Shown here one piece after another: positions 35,387-43,769 of a stretch of 43,769 nucleotides of DNA (position 1 is the stretch's first letter; each line of letters begins with the position of its first letter). Made by a program: the position numbers and the translations under genes. Source of the stretch: RQOF01 sp964461135 (GTDB lineage: Bacteria > Calditrichota > Calditrichia > RBG-13-44-9). Where the stretch lies: contig CAYWTB010000035.1 in NCBI GenBank assembly GCA_964461135.1, forward strand, positions 1 through 43,769, read 5' to 3'. Below the pieces are notes generated by a model, which had not been told where the DNA came from, ran no database searches, and saw nothing but the letters and a program-made list of their open reading frames with translations.

Positions 35387-36111
35387 AGGCCCAGTTCCTC
35401 TTTTTCGGCAAAACGATACCCTACACCCCACACTGTCCGGATGAAATCCGGCCGCGAGGGGTCCTTTTCAATTTTGCTGCGCAGGCGATTGATATGGGAA
35501 TTGACGGTATGATCGTATCCGTCGAAGTGATAACCCCAGACCAGGTCCAGTAGTTGCTGGCGGTTATAGGTGCGTCCCGGGTGGCCGGCAAACAGCACCA
35601 GCAGATCGAATTCCTTGGCAGTTAACTCCACCTTTTGTCCGGCCAGGGTTACTTTCCTTTTGGCGGTATCAATAATAAGAGTATTATAATCCAGCAGGGC
35701 CGGTTCTTCACTCTTGGCTGAGCTTCCCCGTTCGGTTTCAATACGTCGCAGAATTGCCTTGATCCGGGCAACCAGTTCCCGCACGCTGAAGGGTTTGGTC
35801 AGATAATCATCAGCCCCCAGTTCCAGCCCCAGTACTTTATCCAGTTCTTCAGATTTGGCGGTTAGCATGAGCACCGGTGTGAGCTGGTTGTTTTGCCGGA
35901 AGCGCCTGCATACTTCCAGCCCATCCAGTTTCGGAAGCATGATATCCAGGATAATAAGGGCATATTTATGCTGCAGAGCCTTATTCAGGCCGCTTTCCCC
36001 GTCTGATGCCCAGTCCAGTTGATATCCCAGATCGCTGATATGAATTTTTGCCAGGTCCACAATATCGTAATCATCCTCAATAATAAGAATTTTGTTTATA
36101 GTGTCAGTCAT
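35383..36111 (-). CDS. OmpR/PhoB-family response regulator
   Basis: A 242-residue DNA-binding regulator. The receiver domain has the acidic pair in IIEDDYD, phosphoacceptor Asp56 (IILDIMLPKLDG) and the conserved Lys in DDYLTKPF. The C-terminal winged helix (about 145-240) carries LTAKEFDLL, VWGYHFDGYDHTVNSHINRL and FIRTVWGVGYRF. Its stop overlaps the start of the sensor kinase gene by four bases, so the pair is translationally coupled. It is divergent from the PDZ-SpoIIE gene across a 203-base gap and might regulate it, which is inference. Confidence 0.96.
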   Translation of the reverse strand: MTDTINKILIIEDDYDIVDLAKIHISDLGYQLDWASDGESGLNKALQHKYALIILDIMLPKLDGLEVCRRFRQNNQLTPVLMLTAKSEELDKVLGLELGADDYLTKPFSVRELVARIKAILRRIETERGSSAKSEEPALLDYNTLIIDTAKRKVTLAGQKVELTAKEFDLLVLFAGHPGRTYNRQQLLDLVWGYHFDGYDHTVNSHINRLRSKIEKDPSRPDFIRTVWGVGYRFAEKEELGL

Positions 36112-36314
36112 GATTCTTTCCGTCTGTTTATGGTTTTATGCTAATAAAATACAATCAGTTGGATACTAAATCATCACAAATCTATAACATTTTGCTGGTT
36201 CGCCGGGGAAATGGTCAGGGGTCCGCATGCTTTTTCCTGCAACATTTAATTGATTATCTAGTAATTATATATCTATATTTCATGGTTACTTTTTGGCAGG
36301 AAAAGGAGATAAGG

Positions 36315-39131
36315 ATGCAAAGATTCTACCGGAATACTAATTTTGTCCGCTGGGGAGGCGTATCACTGGCCATCTTTTTTCTGTTCATGGCCGGTTATAA
36401 TTTTTATAATTATGCCAAATCTCTCACTGATGAAAATATTTTTGAAAATCCGGCTTCCCGGCTTTCCATCACCCGCAGTTTTCCTGCTCCTTCCGACAGT
36501 TCTCAACAGGCGGGAACCACGGTCAAAAATGGAGATCTGTTGCTGGAAGTTAACGGGCAGAATGTGGAAAATGTACAGCAGGCAACCGCTATTCTTTCCT
36601 CGCTGCCACCCGATTCTCAGGTTACTTTTACTATATTTGAACCGTTGGAAAACAAAAAACACGCTGTAACGGTTCTCAGATCCGCCGTACCCGACTCATT
36701 TCTGACCCGACTTCCACCGGTGGTTTATGTGTTGCAGGTTTCAGCAGGAGGGGCTTCAGACCGGGCGGGTATGCAGGTGGGTGACCTGATTTACAAGATC
36801 AATGGCAGAACATTTCAGAATTCCCACCAGGCCGATCTTATCCTGCAGCAGGCCCAGCTCAATAAAACAATCCTTTATGAAATTTACCGCCAAAACCGCC
36901 TGATCTCTCTTCATGTCCAGCTGGCCATCGCCGGATTTCGCTTATCCCGGCTTTTTGCCCTTTTCAGTGGCCTGATTTTTCTGATTCTGGGTACTCTTCT
37001 TATTGTCAAACGGCCGGAATACGTGGCTGCCAGGTACCTGGGGTTTACCGGGATCTTCTTCGGTAATTTCCTTATGACGGTTTTTAATCTGCGCGCATCG
37101 GGAATGGGACTTTTTGCCATTATTCTCCTGGCATTTCTGGCATTGTCGATGTTTATATCTATCGCACTCTGGTTTATCAGCAGTTATTATTTCCCTGAAG
37201 AAGTAAAAAACATTCCGTCACAGAGGAGAGACGAAAAATTCCTGATTGGTCTCTCTCTTTTCTTCGCTCTGATTTTTTATCTGATCATGCTGGGAACAAT
37301 CCTCAATGTACCACTGCTGCGAACTCTGAGGGGTTATGTTTTTTTGGGTAATATTTTTATAATATTACTGCTGATTTTCGCGCTGGTAAATAAAATCCGT
37401 TACCGGAAACTGGCCTCCGACCGCTATAAAAAAATGGGTAAACCGCTGAAATATGCCGGCATTCTCACCGGCATTCTGGTTGCAGCATTCATATATTTTG
37501 CAGTGCGTGGGAGGGTGGATTCCGCTTATCTCTCTACCATTGTGATGATCATGCCGTTAGCTTATGTTTATACCATTAGCAAATATGCCTTGTTAGATTT
37601 AAAGATCAGGATCCGGCGAAACATTCAGTACTCGCTTATCTCCCTGTTGTGGATAATTATCCTGCTAACGGGTACGGGATTTCTGCTGTTTGGTTTATCG
37701 CAGCTGCAGCTGTCCATTCCAAATATCCGCTGGAGTAATAATTTTATTGAATTCGTTGAAGGTCAGCCATCTGCCTTGCAGGAGAAGATTACCGGTCGCA
37801 TGATTTTCATCATCCTGGGAGCCGTCACGGGCTGGGGAATATTCCGCATCGGGCGTTTGGGGCAAAAGTTTTTCAGGGAAAAATATTATCGTTCCCGCTA
37901 TGACTACCGCCTGGCCGCCAACCAGATGTCGCATATGCTGCATACCAACCTGGACATGTATGATCTGGCCCGCGAACTGGCGCGGAAACTGGGTTCCCTG
38001 ATGCACCTGAAAAGGGTGGGCGTGCTGTTTTTCCGGAACCAGGACAGTTGCTGTTGCCAGGAATATTATGGATTTGATGGTAAATCCTGGACCGCTTACT
38101 GCATGCAGGCCGGTGATAGCATTATTAATACTGCTCAATCTTTTAATAAGGTCGTGAGCATTAACGTTCTTCCCCAGGAAATGCGGCAGAACTTTGCCGA
38201 GGTACAGTTCCAGCACCTGATACCAATCCCTTCCAAAGATCAGATGCTGGGTCTGATTCTGGTGGGCGAAAAACTCTCCGAATCCGCTTTTCATCAGGAC
38301 GATTATGAATTTTTACAATCTGTTGCCTCCCAGGCGGCCATCTCTATTGAAAATGCTTTTCTGTATGAGGAATTGCGGCAACAGGAACGGATTAAGCAGG
38401 AACTCAAGATTGCCCGGCAAATTCAAATCTCATCACTGCCCCAGTCCATTCCCGTTATAGCGGGACTCGACATTCACGGCATATCGAAACCGGCCCTGGA
38501 AGTAGGAGGTGATTTTTTTGATTATATGAACGGCGGTACCACACCGGAACTGCTGGTGGTTGTGGGCGATGTCAGCGGAAAAGGGATTTCAGCGGCGCTC
38601 TACATGTCAAAAATCCAGGGGATATTCCGCACCCTGCAGACATTTGATCTGTCCCCCCGGGATCTTTTTGTTCGCACAAACCAGGTGTTACGGCAGGATC
38701 TGGATAAAAATTTTTTTGTTACCGGCCTGGCAGGAAAATTTAATCCGAAGCGGAAAGAGGTGGTGCTGGTTCGGGCCGGACATCTGCCATTATATCACTT
38801 CCGGGCCGCACAGAAAAAGGTTGATTCCATCCAGTCGAAAGGCTTGGGTTTCGGGATTGAACGTACTGATGAATTTGAAAAAAATCTGCGGGAATATAAA
38901 ACCGGCTACTCTATCGGGGACGTTTTTCTGTTTGCCACCGATGGAGTAATCGAGGCCTTTAACTCACGGCGGCAGGAATTCGGTGAAGAGCAACTTTTGC
39001 AGGCCCTGCTGGAGAGTGCTTCTTCTCAGGCGCGGGTGATATCGGATTTTATTCTGGAGCGCCTAACCGAGTTCACCGATGGAAATCTTCCCCATGATGA
39101 TATCACCCTGGTGGTTATAAAAGCCACCTGA
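36315..39131 (+). CDS. Membrane PDZ-GAF-SpoIIE serine/threonine phosphatase
   Basis: A 938-residue membrane protein. I start it at ATG 36315, which has AAGGAG six bases upstream and leads straight into a membrane segment (about 13-33); the frame is open further upstream without a good start. Two PDZ-like modules follow (GDLLLEVNGQNVENVQQA at about 72-90, and ASDRAGMQVGDLIYKINGR). A block of roughly seven to eight membrane helices spans about 205-520, then a GAF domain at about 555-700. The C-terminal SpoIIE/PP2C-type phosphatase has GGDFFDY, VGDVSGKGISAALYM, FATDGVIEAF and HDDITLVVI. Such enzymes dephosphorylate anti-sigma-antagonist (STAS) proteins in partner-switching pathways. No STAS or RsbW-type gene is seen nearby, so its partner is elsewhere. 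Confidence 0.92.
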   Translation: MQRFYRNTNFVRWGGVSLAIFFLFMAGYNFYNYAKSLTDENIFENPASRLSITRSFPAPSDSSQQAGTTVKNGDLLLEVNGQNVENVQQATAILSSLPPDSQVTFTIFEPLENKKHAVTVLRSAVPDSFLTRLPPVVYVLQVSAGGASDRAGMQVGDLIYKINGRTFQNSHQADLILQQAQLNKTILYEIYRQNRLISLHVQLAIAGFRLSRLFALFSGLIFLILGTLLIVKRPEYVAARYLGFTGIFFGNFLMTVFNLRASGMGLFAIILLAFLALSMFISIALWFISSYYFPEEVKNIPSQRRDEKFLIGLSLFFALIFYLIMLGTILNVPLLRTLRGYVFLGNIFIILLLIFALVNKIRYRKLASDRYKKMGKPLKYAGILTGILVAAFIYFAVRGRVDSAYLSTIVMIMPLAYVYTISKYALLDLKIRIRRNIQYSLISLLWIIILLTGTGFLLFGLSQLQLSIPNIRWSNNFIEFVEGQPSALQEKITGRMIFIILGAVTGWGIFRIGRLGQKFFREKYYRSRYDYRLAANQMSHMLHTNLDMYDLARELARKLGSLMHLKRVGVLFFRNQDSCCCQEYYGFDGKSWTAYCMQAGDSIINTAQSFNKVVSINVLPQEMRQNFAEVQFQHLIPIPSKDQMLGLILVGEKLSESAFHQDDYEFLQSVASQAAISIENAFLYEELRQQERIKQELKIARQIQISSLPQSIPVIAGLDIHGISKPALEVGGDFFDYMNGGTTPELLVVVGDVSGKGISAALYMSKIQGIFRTLQTFDLSPRDLFVRTNQVLRQDLDKNFFVTGLAGKFNPKRKEVVLVRAGHLPLYHFRAAQKKVDSIQSKGLGFGIERTDEFEKNLREYKTGYSIGDVFLFATDGVIEAFNSRRQEFGEEQLLQALLESASSQARVISDFILERLTEFTDGNLPHDDITLVVIKAT

Positions 39132-39160
39132 TGAATAAGTAAAGAATAATTTTAATCGCT

Positions 39161-39862
39161 ATGAAGTTACGGTTTATCTCCTTTACTGTTTTTTTACTGC
39201 TGGCCCGGGTATCGGTAAGCTATTCTCAACCCAATTTTCAGGCCGGCTGGAATTTTGCCCTTTCATTTCCCGGCAGTGATTTACAGAAAAAGGTGAACGG
39301 GCCGCTTCCGGGATGGGGACTCGATTTTAATTATGCCATCAAAGGGGGTCACTTTCTTCCCGGCCTGTCGTTTGTTTACCTGAGATTCGGGGATGAGGAT
39401 GTGCGACTGATATGCGAAGACGGTATATTTGATTTGGAAACTCAAAATGTTCTGCTGCAGTGGCACATCTCTTTCCGTTACCGGTTCACTCGCAACGCGG
39501 TACAACCCTACCTGGAGGGTCTGGCCGGATTTCACTATCTTTATACTCAGACCACGGTGAGCGATGCGGAAACCGACCTGCAACTGGGAGGGAAAATTAA
39601 TCATGATGACCTGGCCTTCAGCTATGGTGCGGGTGCGGGAATGCTGGTAAGACTGTATAATGGTGATCACCAATCTCCCAGCTCCTTCCTCCACAATCTT
39701 CAGCTCTTTTTTGATGCCCGGGCCCGTTATGTTTTGGGCGGAGATGCCAGTTACTACCGTGAGAATATTATTTTACCCGGAAGAGATACGTCGGAACTAA
39801 GTCTGACTAAGTCTTCAATTGATATGTTCACCACTCAGGCAGGGCTGGTTCTGGCCTTCTGA
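39161..39862 (+). CDS. Small outer-membrane beta-barrel protein
   Basis: A 233-residue protein with a signal peptide ending near SYSQ (residue ~23). The rest alternates hydrophobic and polar residues in strands with aromatic girdles (FRYRFTRNAVQPYLEGLAGFHYLYTQ, GAGAGMLVRLY), fitting an OmpW/OmpA-type eight-stranded barrel. The last residues end in a hydrophobic strand with terminal Phe (TQAGLVLAF), the usual outer-membrane assembly signal. It follows the phosphatase gene by 29 bases and may be co-transcribed. No specific function can be assigned. Confidence 0.75.
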   Translation: MKLRFISFTVFLLLARVSVSYSQPNFQAGWNFALSFPGSDLQKKVNGPLPGWGLDFNYAIKGGHFLPGLSFVYLRFGDEDVRLICEDGIFDLETQNVLLQWHISFRYRFTRNAVQPYLEGLAGFHYLYTQTTVSDAETDLQLGGKINHDDLAFSYGAGAGMLVRLYNGDHQSPSSFLHNLQLFFDARARYVLGGDASYYRENIILPGRDTSELSLTKSSIDMFTTQAGLVLAF

Positions 39863-40073
39863 ATTCAAGTGATTAGTAGACCGGATTCCCTGAAAATCAT
39901 AAAATTTTAAATCATGATGAGTGAAAGACATAATTGTAAACCTTTTAATAAGTTTTAAAGCAGGCGGATTTCGCTACACACATTACAAAAATTAAAAATC
40001 GAATAAAGGTTGCAATTTTGCAAATCATAATGTAAATTTTAAATCTATATAATTTTATAAAGGAGGGTTAAAC

Positions 40074-40370
40074 ATGCCTGCTGAAACTCAGGATACTTCA
40101 AAATATTTGGAAAGTTCGGAAAATCTGTACGAAGCGGTAATGGTAATGGCCAAAAGAGCCCGTCAGCTGAACGAAGAGCAGTATCAGCGCATGCGCGATC
40201 GTCAAATCCTGGAAGAGCTGGATGGGGAGTTTGAAGAAGAATTTCTTAATCTGGAAGAAGAGAAAAATGAAGCTGAGGAACCGGTTGAAACGGAAGAGAA
40301 TCCCGTGATCAGCGCACAGAAAGAATTTCTGAATGGCAAGATAGAATATCATTACGAATCCACAAAGTAG
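40074..40370 (+). CDS. rpoZ: RNA polymerase omega subunit
   Basis: A 98-residue small acidic protein. The segment SENLYEAVMVMAKRARQLNEEQYQRM matches the core of omega, in which the RARQL/N patch contacts the beta-prime subunit. Omega helps assemble and stabilise RNA polymerase. An excellent AAAGGAGGG site stands before the ATG, and a strong terminator follows. The acidic C-terminal half (many Glu, about residues 45-80) is longer than in many omega proteins, which are often 70-90 residues. Its neighbours are unrelated: a barrel protein and an amidohydrolase. Confidence 0.85.
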   Translation: MPAETQDTSKYLESSENLYEAVMVMAKRARQLNEEQYQRMRDRQILEELDGEFEEEFLNLEEEKNEAEEPVETEENPVISAQKEFLNGKIEYHYESTK

Positions 40371-40376
40371 GCAAAG

Positions 40377-40399
40377 ACCCCCGGAAACGGGGGTTTTTT
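40377..40399 (+). terminator. Strong Rho-independent terminator after rpoZ
   Basis: ACCCCCG pairs perfectly with CGGGGGT across a GAAA tetraloop (40384-40387) and is followed by six T (40394-40399). It starts seven bases after the rpoZ stop. Confidence 0.92.
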
Positions 40400-40441
40400 G
40401 TTACTCACCCCGAACATCCATAATGCGTCCCTCCCGCTAAT

Positions 40442-42031
40442 ATGAATAAAAGCCGCTTAAACATTATTGTCCGTAATGCACGGATATATGATCCGCAACA
40501 GGGATTTCTTCCCGAAGGTGCATTAGGCGTTTCCTGGAATAAAATTGCCCTGCTGGGGAGCGACAGGGATATCCTGAAGTTAAAAAGTTCGACCACCCGC
40601 ATCATAAATGCCCGGAGAAACATATTGATGCCGTCCTTCATGGATTGCCATACTCATTTCATAGGTTACGTGCGCCGGCAACAGGAAGTGGATCTGGAGA
40701 ATTCCCGTTCTCTCGGTGAAACCCTGGATATTATAAGAAAAAAAGTAGTGGAAACACCTGAAGGCGGATGGATTACCGGCGGAGGATGGAACCACAATAT
40801 CTGGAAAAGCGGGGAGTATCCCAACCGTAAGTACCTGGACCGGATCAGTACCCGGCATTTTATTGCGCTGGACAGTAAAGACTGTCATACCTGCTGGGTC
40901 AATTCGCCGGTGCTGGAACTGGCCGGGATTTCTGCGGGTGATCCGTCATCTGACAAGAAAAACACCGCAGGGAATAATATGACCGGCGTGCTGGAGGAGA
41001 ATGCCCGCCTGGTGGTTTACGATTTGATGCCTAAATGGGACTATAACCGTTTGCGTCCGGTTTTCCTGAAAACGGTGGAGGAATTTTACCGCCATGGTTT
41101 GACGGCCATCCATAGCGTGGAAACGCCGGATGAATTCCGGCTTTTTGAAGAAGCAAGGCGGCGTGGTGAACTGGGGCTGCGTACCTTCTGGTACCTGCCT
41201 CACAAATTTACCGATGCTGCCGCTGATCTGGCTGTACAGCAGGGCCTGGGAGATAACCAGCTTCAGATTTCGGGAATAAAGCTGTTCGTGGATGGTTCTT
41301 TCGGATCGCAGACAGCGGAATTGCTGGAGAATTATGAACATATGGATCATGCCGGTACGGAAAGCATGAGTGAGGAACAACTGATGGAAGTAGTGGGACT
41401 GGCTGTTAAGGCCACACTCTCCTGTGCCATTCATGCCATCGGAGATAAAGCTATCCGAAAGACCTTGCGGGTTCTCGGGAAATATTCCGGGGAAAGTCTT
41501 AACAAAGGCCTGCGCCATCGTGTTGAGCATGTTCAGCTGGTGCAACCGGAGGACCTTCCTCTCTTCCGAAAATACGGAGTGTATGCCAGCGTTCAACCCA
41601 TCCATCTGGCCAATGACATTCCGGTCATCAAGAAATATCTCTCTTCCCGGGCACACCTAACTTATCCGCTGGGAAGTCTTAAACGTCATGGCGCCCGGCT
41701 GATTTTCGGATCGGATATTCCCATTGAGCATTTTCATCCCTGGAATGCCATCTATACCGCCCTGGAACGAAAATACCGGTTCAATCCGGATGAGATATCC
41801 TTCTTCCCCAATGAGTGTCTTGATTTGCGCACCTGCCTGCAGGCGTATACCATGAATGCCGCGGCTTCGGTGGGAATGGAAGATAAACTGGGAAAAATCC
41901 GCCGGGGAATGCTGGCTGATTTTGTTTTGATTGACCGCGATATTTTTGAAAGTCCCACGTTGGAACTGCAGGATACCCGGGTCCTACTCACGGTGGCAAA
42001 TGGACAGGTGGTGCATATTACGCGGGAGTGA
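40442..42031 (+). CDS. Amidohydrolase family 3 (YtcJ-like) metal-dependent hydrolase
   Basis: A 529-residue protein of the Amidohydro_3 group. It opens with a composite beta domain (VRNARIYDPQQGFLPEGALGV), then the metal-binding MPSFMDCHTHFIG, GGGWNHNIW, LFVDGSFGSQTAEL, the HAIGDKAI motif, RVEHVQL and GSDIPIEHFHPW, ending in GKIRRGMLADFVLID. Family members hydrolyse amide or formamide-type bonds; most have no known substrate. There is no signal peptide. No clear ribosome site precedes the ATG, which lies 42 bases after the rpoZ terminator, so a promoter in that gap is likely. Confidence 0.92.
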   Translation: MNKSRLNIIVRNARIYDPQQGFLPEGALGVSWNKIALLGSDRDILKLKSSTTRIINARRNILMPSFMDCHTHFIGYVRRQQEVDLENSRSLGETLDIIRKKVVETPEGGWITGGGWNHNIWKSGEYPNRKYLDRISTRHFIALDSKDCHTCWVNSPVLELAGISAGDPSSDKKNTAGNNMTGVLEENARLVVYDLMPKWDYNRLRPVFLKTVEEFYRHGLTAIHSVETPDEFRLFEEARRRGELGLRTFWYLPHKFTDAAADLAVQQGLGDNQLQISGIKLFVDGSFGSQTAELLENYEHMDHAGTESMSEEQLMEVVGLAVKATLSCAIHAIGDKAIRKTLRVLGKYSGESLNKGLRHRVEHVQLVQPEDLPLFRKYGVYASVQPIHLANDIPVIKKYLSSRAHLTYPLGSLKRHGARLIFGSDIPIEHFHPWNAIYTALERKYRFNPDEISFFPNECLDLRTCLQAYTMNAAASVGMEDKLGKIRRGMLADFVLIDRDIFESPTLELQDTRVLLTVANGQVVHITRE

Positions 42032-42233
42032 ATTGGGGGAATCGTTTGAAGGGGCAGGAGGTTTTAAACCTCACCGTTCCAATGCGGCGGAGCAAACTCG
42101 GCGGCCGGGGCAAACCATTCAGAAATTGTTTCGAGGGAATCAGGTAATTAAATGACCGGCCCCACTGCTTCTGTAATTTTTACATTATTCGAAGTCGGGG
42201 CAATGTTCAAATTGTGCTGCCGGGGGATAGGGA

Positions 42234-42644
42234 TTATATAGCCGGGAAGTTTTTGGCGAATTTTCTGGTCCATTCCATAGCGGCATCTTCATCATTGAGT
42301 ACCCGGCCTTCTTTTTCCAGGATTTCCTGCTGATAATCCTTGATATGGCAGATCTGTTCGATCAGCCGCATGCGGAATGCCCCTTCTTCATCGATAAATT
42401 CAACACCCACCTCAATGGAGTCCTGCCGCTTTCGACACCACACTACTTTTCCCATAGCCTCAAAGGTTGAATCAATGCTGGGAATTTTTACAACCACAAT
42501 AGTTTCCGGCGTCAGAAACGTGTCGGCAGAGAAACAGATACCTCCAATGCTGATGTTGCGGCAAATCTCCCGGGTTTCGAAAGTCTCTCCCGATATTTTA
42601 TATTCAATAGGAATACGGGCGGGGTGTCTCACATACTTTCGCAT
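42234..42644 (-). CDS. PilZ-domain c-di-GMP receptor protein
   Basis: A 136-residue protein made of one PilZ domain plus a helical tail. The c-di-GMP-binding signature is intact: RHPAR near the N-terminus (Arg6 and Arg10) and NISIGGICF from Asn30, the D/N-x-S-x-x-G-G motif. FEAMGKVVWCR and EVGVEFID complete the beta barrel. It should bind c-di-GMP and control motility, adhesion or envelope functions. It stands alone on the minus strand between an amidohydrolase gene (convergent) and a GNAT gene. The 202 bases to the amidohydrolase hold no gene; a small palindrome GAGGTTTTAAACCTC lies at 42058-42072. Confidence 0.88.
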   Translation of the reverse strand: MRKYVRHPARIPIEYKISGETFETREICRNISIGGICFSADTFLTPETIVVVKIPSIDSTFEAMGKVVWCRKRQDSIEVGVEFIDEEGAFRMRLIEQICHIKDYQQEILEKEGRVLNDEDAAMEWTRKFAKNFPAI

Positions 42645-42740
42645 GGCTCTGTTCTCAAAATTTAACAGTAATCATCAATCATTATGATCTTAGCACATAT
42701 GTATAAACATACAATCGGACATTCCGAGTCAAATTATTAA

Positions 42741-43223
42741 CTAAAATTTAATTTCCAGCTCAATTTCATCGCGCAGGGGAATTCCATAATTGCCGGTAGA
42801 GGGAATTTCCGGTTTCAACCGGCGTGAATGGTCAATGGCATTGCGATGGACGGCGACCAGACAAAACCCGCGTTTCTGGTAAAAGCGAAGGGCATCTATA
42901 TTATCGTTGGTGGTAATGAGCCACAGTCGCCAGCACTTTTTCCTTCTGGCAGTCTGAATAATTTTCCGCAGAAGCAGGCTTCCTGCGCCGCTACCCTCTT
43001 CCAGGCTATTCAGGGTGATTATTTCACACTCCCGGTTGGTTATTTGATAAGTGAGAAGCCCGGACGGTTTTCCCTCCCTGCAGATCATGAATCCCGGCAA
43101 ATTTCCGGCATTGTATATCCTGCCCCGGGAAACAACCTTCTCGGATCCCCAGTGTGATCTCAGTGTGGAAATAATCCATTCATAATCTTCCGGAGTAATA
43201 GGGCGGACGTCTGGGATATTCAT
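42741..43223 (-). CDS. GNAT-family N-acetyltransferase
   Basis: A 160-residue acetyltransferase of the GNAT fold. The acetyl-CoA-binding motif A region is visible as CEIITLNSLEEGSGAGSLLL with the following helix IIQTARRKKCWRLWLIT, then DNIDALRFYQKRGFCLVAVH, a typical motif B. The substrate is unknown. It starts 20 bases after the stop of the small membrane coiled-coil gene, so the two are probably co-transcribed. Confidence 0.88.
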   Translation of the reverse strand: MNIPDVRPITPEDYEWIISTLRSHWGSEKVVSRGRIYNAGNLPGFMICREGKPSGLLTYQITNRECEIITLNSLEEGSGAGSLLLRKIIQTARRKKCWRLWLITTNDNIDALRFYQKRGFCLVAVHRNAIDHSRRLKPEIPSTGNYGIPLRDEIELEIKF

Positions 43224-43243
43224 TGCTGGCAGAATTTCCAGGG

Positions 43244-43549
43244 TTATTGGTGCTTCAGTTGCTTTTCTCGTTCCTGTTTGATAAAATCTACTTCTTTTTG
43301 AGGCAGAAGGTTGGAGATCTCCTGCATGGTAATTTTACGGTTATTGAGTAAGGTCAGACATAGCCGGTTACAGGATTCACGAAGTTGACGGATCTCAGAT
43401 TCTAATTCTTCATTTTCCTCGTGAAGATTTTGGACAGTAAGTTTTAGTTTTGTATTTTCCATTTTGCAATCCACCAGCAGAAAAAGAAAAAGAATAATGA
43501 TCAGAAGGATGGCGGTAGCCAGCATTAATTTTAAGAAAATTTCTTTCAC
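43244..43549 (-). CDS. Small membrane-anchored coiled-coil protein
   Basis: A 101-residue protein of unknown function. A single hydrophobic segment covers about residues 7-27 (LMLATAILLIIILFLFLLV), followed by a Glu/Leu-rich heptad stretch likely to form a coiled coil (about 31-62) and a charged tail. The start is GTG at 43549 with only a weak upstream GGAAA. It lies just upstream of the GNAT gene on the same strand. The size and layout recall small envelope or division-type proteins such as FtsL/FtsB, but no family signature supports that. Confidence 0.6.
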   Translation of the reverse strand: MKEIFLKLMLATAILLIIILFLFLLVDCKMENTKLKLTVQNLHEENEELESEIRQLRESCNRLCLTLLNNRKITMQEISNLLPQKEVDFIKQEREKQLKHQ

Positions 43550-43769
43550 TTAATATTTCCCTTTGTGGATTATGCCATGGTAAAATTAATTAGAAAATAA
43601 AATTAAATTTAATATAAAACAAGACTGAATATGTCCTTAGGTATAAAATTTTGTTTTAAGTGCTAAGCCGGGGAGATAATATTATTTTGGTTCATCACAA
43701 AAATGAGTACCTACAAAATTAGGTAAACGATTATGTTTTTCAACCGGCGAAATTTTGTTTGAGCACTGA

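Noticed and set aside
37695..38294. 199-codon reading frame antisense to the phosphatase gene
   Set aside because: It is fully inside a well-supported gene with conserved domains on the other strand. GC-richer coding DNA commonly leaves such open antisense frames.
40946..41656. 236-codon reading frame antisense to the Amidohydro_3 gene
   Set aside because: It is a shadow of a clearly assigned hydrolase and has no recognisable motif.

Overview
The window suggests an uncultured member of the FCB superphylum (Calditrichota, Ignavibacteria or KSB1-like). Secreted proteins end in type IX secretion (T9SS) sorting domains of the YPNPFNP type, and a PorV/PorQ-type protein and a TonB-dependent receptor are present. 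This placement rests on protein style only; no rRNA or taxonomic marker was tested.

The window has two parts with different base composition. Positions 1 to about 31,100 are very AT-rich, with 60-base blocks of roughly 25-35% G+C. From about 31,150 to the end, blocks reach about 48% G+C and look like ordinary core genome. The switch falls in a gene-poor stretch holding a 17-bp inverted repeat and degenerate 7-bp repeats. The left part may be an acquired island, or the contig may be chimeric.

Left part: (a) 253-4305 is a regulatory block with a GAF/PAS histidine kinase, an NtrC-type sigma-54 activator and a lone receiver domain, the last preceded by a possible -24/-12 promoter. (b) 4378-14082 holds cell-surface genes: a T9SS-exported protein, a TonB-dependent receptor, a large exported protein with Fn3-like and FlgD/T9SS-like domains, and a PorV-like barrel. 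(c) 14135-26605 is catabolic: a sugar isomerase/epimerase, a medium-chain dehydrogenase, two sugar ABC permeases, a GH130 enzyme, a sugar-binding protein, two exported HExxH proteins, an amidohydrolase and an M28 peptidase. (d) On the minus strand are an exported GH38 alpha-mannosidase and a beta-carbonic-anhydrase homologue that has lost active-site residues. Taken together, GH38 (alpha-mannose removal), GH130 (usually beta-mannoside phosphorolysis), sugar uptake and several peptidases suggest use of mannose-rich glycoproteins or N-glycans. That reading is an inference.

Right part: a DEAD-box RNA helicase, a gene-poor 840-bp stretch with inverted 7-bp repeat arrays, an OmpR-type two-component pair, a membrane PDZ-GAF-SpoIIE phosphatase, a small outer-membrane barrel, RNA polymerase omega, an Amidohydro_3 hydrolase, a PilZ protein, a GNAT acetyltransferase and a small membrane coiled-coil protein. 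No tRNA, rRNA, CRISPR array or intact insertion sequence was recognised.
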